NCBI GenBank assembly: GCA_964513675.1
Contig: CAZEOD010000009.1
Span: 8,866-72,865 of the forward strand
Source of the DNA: CALFVT01 sp964513675
GTDB taxonomy: Bacteria > Pseudomonadota > Alphaproteobacteria > Caulobacterales > Maricaulaceae
Direction: 5' to 3'
DNA: 64,000 bases
Position numbers and translations under genes: made by a program. This document shows, piece after piece, positions 63,314-64,000 of the stretch (position 1 is the stretch's first letter; each line of letters opens with the position of its first letter). Below the pieces are notes generated by a model. That model made no database searches. It worked only from the letters and a program-made list of their open reading frames with translations, and was not told where the DNA came from.

Positions 63314-63892
63314 ATGACCAAAGCTGATATGATATGTGTCGCTGCGATTGCGGGCGCATTTGGCGTGAAGGGGGAGGTGAAGCTTAAATCTTTCACCGAT
63401 GTCCCCGAAGACTGCCTGGCCTATGGCCCGCTGACCGATATCAACGGCAAGCTAATGCTTACGCCGGAGAGTTGGCGGCGCGTAGGAAAATTCATCGCGG
63501 TTTGCGCGCCGCAAGTCACCACCCGCGAACAAGCGGAAGGGCTAAAATCGATAAAGCTATATGCCCATGCCGATAATCTACCGCCGCCGCAAGAAGATGA
63601 GTTTTATTATCGGGACCTCATCGGGCTGAGCGTTAAAACGCAAGCTGGCCAAAATGCGGGCAAAATACTGGCCGTGCATGATTACGGCGCAGGGGACATG
63701 CTGGAAATTCAGCCGCCCCCTGATAAAGGCAAAAAACCCGCAAGCTATTATCACCCTTTCACCAAAGCCGCCGTGCCCAAAGTCGATATCAAAGTGGGGC
63801 GCGTGATTATTATTCCGCAAATAGCCGATGAAGCCCGCCGCGAGGATGAAGACCATAATGAGCCGGATGATGATAAGGCGGAGAGCCTATAG
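63314..63892 (+). CDS. rimM: 16S rRNA processing protein RimM
   Basis: A 192-residue 30S assembly factor. The N-terminal domain has VAAIAGAFGVKGEVKLKSFTD; the C-terminal PRC barrel includes EFYYRDLIGLSV and the LEIQPPPDKG segment, with IPQIADEARRE at the end. ATG 63314 matches the family start; upstream in-frame starts would add a non-conserved leader. In most relatives trmD and rplS follow, beyond this window. Confidence 0.9.
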   Translation: MTKADMICVAAIAGAFGVKGEVKLKSFTDVPEDCLAYGPLTDINGKLMLTPESWRRVGKFIAVCAPQVTTREQAEGLKSIKLYAHADNLPPPQEDEFYYRDLIGLSVKTQAGQNAGKILAVHDYGAGDMLEIQPPPDKGKKPASYYHPFTKAAVPKVDIKVGRVIIIPQIADEARREDEDHNEPDDDKAESL

Positions 63893-64000
63893 CGCCTTTT
63901 GCGGAGCTAGATTCGGGCTTACCCTTTACCAAAGGCTTTTGGCAGGCTAAACGCCCTCGATGCGCGCAGATAATGCTGATAACACCGCAAAACCGTGGAT

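Overview
The window reads as chromosomal DNA of a moderate-GC alphaproteobacterium. The best lineage markers are an SpmX-type muramidase scaffold with its degenerate active site (29623-30978), an ATP12 F1-ATPase chaperone behind an RluA-type pseudouridine synthase and a HAD phosphatase (22188-26251), a ClpS-ClpA pair, DUF1489 and DUF3137 genes, and a DUF4212/VC_2705-type symporter pair. Together they suggest a stalked or dimorphic marine group near Caulobacterales/Maricaulales (Hyphomonadaceae-like). That placement is inference. No tRNA, rRNA, CRISPR array, prophage or intact insertion sequence was seen. Two assembly gaps are present: 100 N at 18888-18987 and 10 N at 37248-37257.

Region 1 (1-17000) is mainly a surface-glycan locus. 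It holds a cut-off gene and a ketoacyl-ACP synthase III, then a small membrane protein and a two-subunit sodium:solute symporter. These are followed by a left-handed beta-helix acetyltransferase divergent from a DegT-type sugar aminotransferase, two related GT-B glycosyltransferases flanking a membrane protein that looks like an ABC exporter with a dead nucleotide-binding domain, a Gfo/Idh/MocA dehydrogenase, a two-domain glycosyltransferase, a UDP-sulfoquinovose synthase homologue and a CapD/FlaA1-type dehydratase. The acetyltransferase, aminotransferase and dehydrogenase could together make a 3-acetamido sugar; the sulfoquinovose enzyme suggests a sulfonated sugar as well. A 560-bp AT-rich spacer with three strong palindromes closes the region.

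Region 2 (17500-32500) has an ABC ATPase with a giant permease-M1 peptidase fusion, an RNA-modification/TPR-oxygenase/phosphatase/ATP12/OsmC run, two DUF805 membrane proteins, an MgtE magnesium transporter, the SpmX homologue, a cupin/JmjC-like protein and a DUF1489 protein.

Region 3 (32700-44500) carries bioB, panC, a SPOR-tailed D,D-carboxypeptidase, clpS-clpA, an ArsR regulator divergent from a membrane protein, a DUF4197 lipoprotein, and an uncharacterised three-gene cluster built around an Hsp70/actin-fold ATPase.

Region 4 (44500-58000) is a second sugar-metabolism block: AGE-family epimerase, UDP-glucuronate 4-epimerase, galU, glmS with a coupled small gene, ugd, a phosphohexomutase, the Kdo-pathway isomerase kdsD and a GT2 glycosyltransferase without any ordinary start codon. 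It supplies precursors (UDP-Glc, UDP-GlcA, UDP-GalA, GlcN-6-P, Man/Glc-1-P, arabinose-5-P) that the first locus and the LPS need. A sterol-desaturase-family hydroxylase and PhoD lie within it.

Region 5 (58000-64000) has the methyl-cycle genes ahcY and metK, then a DUF3137 protein, a TonB-type protein, a periplasmic protein and rimM.
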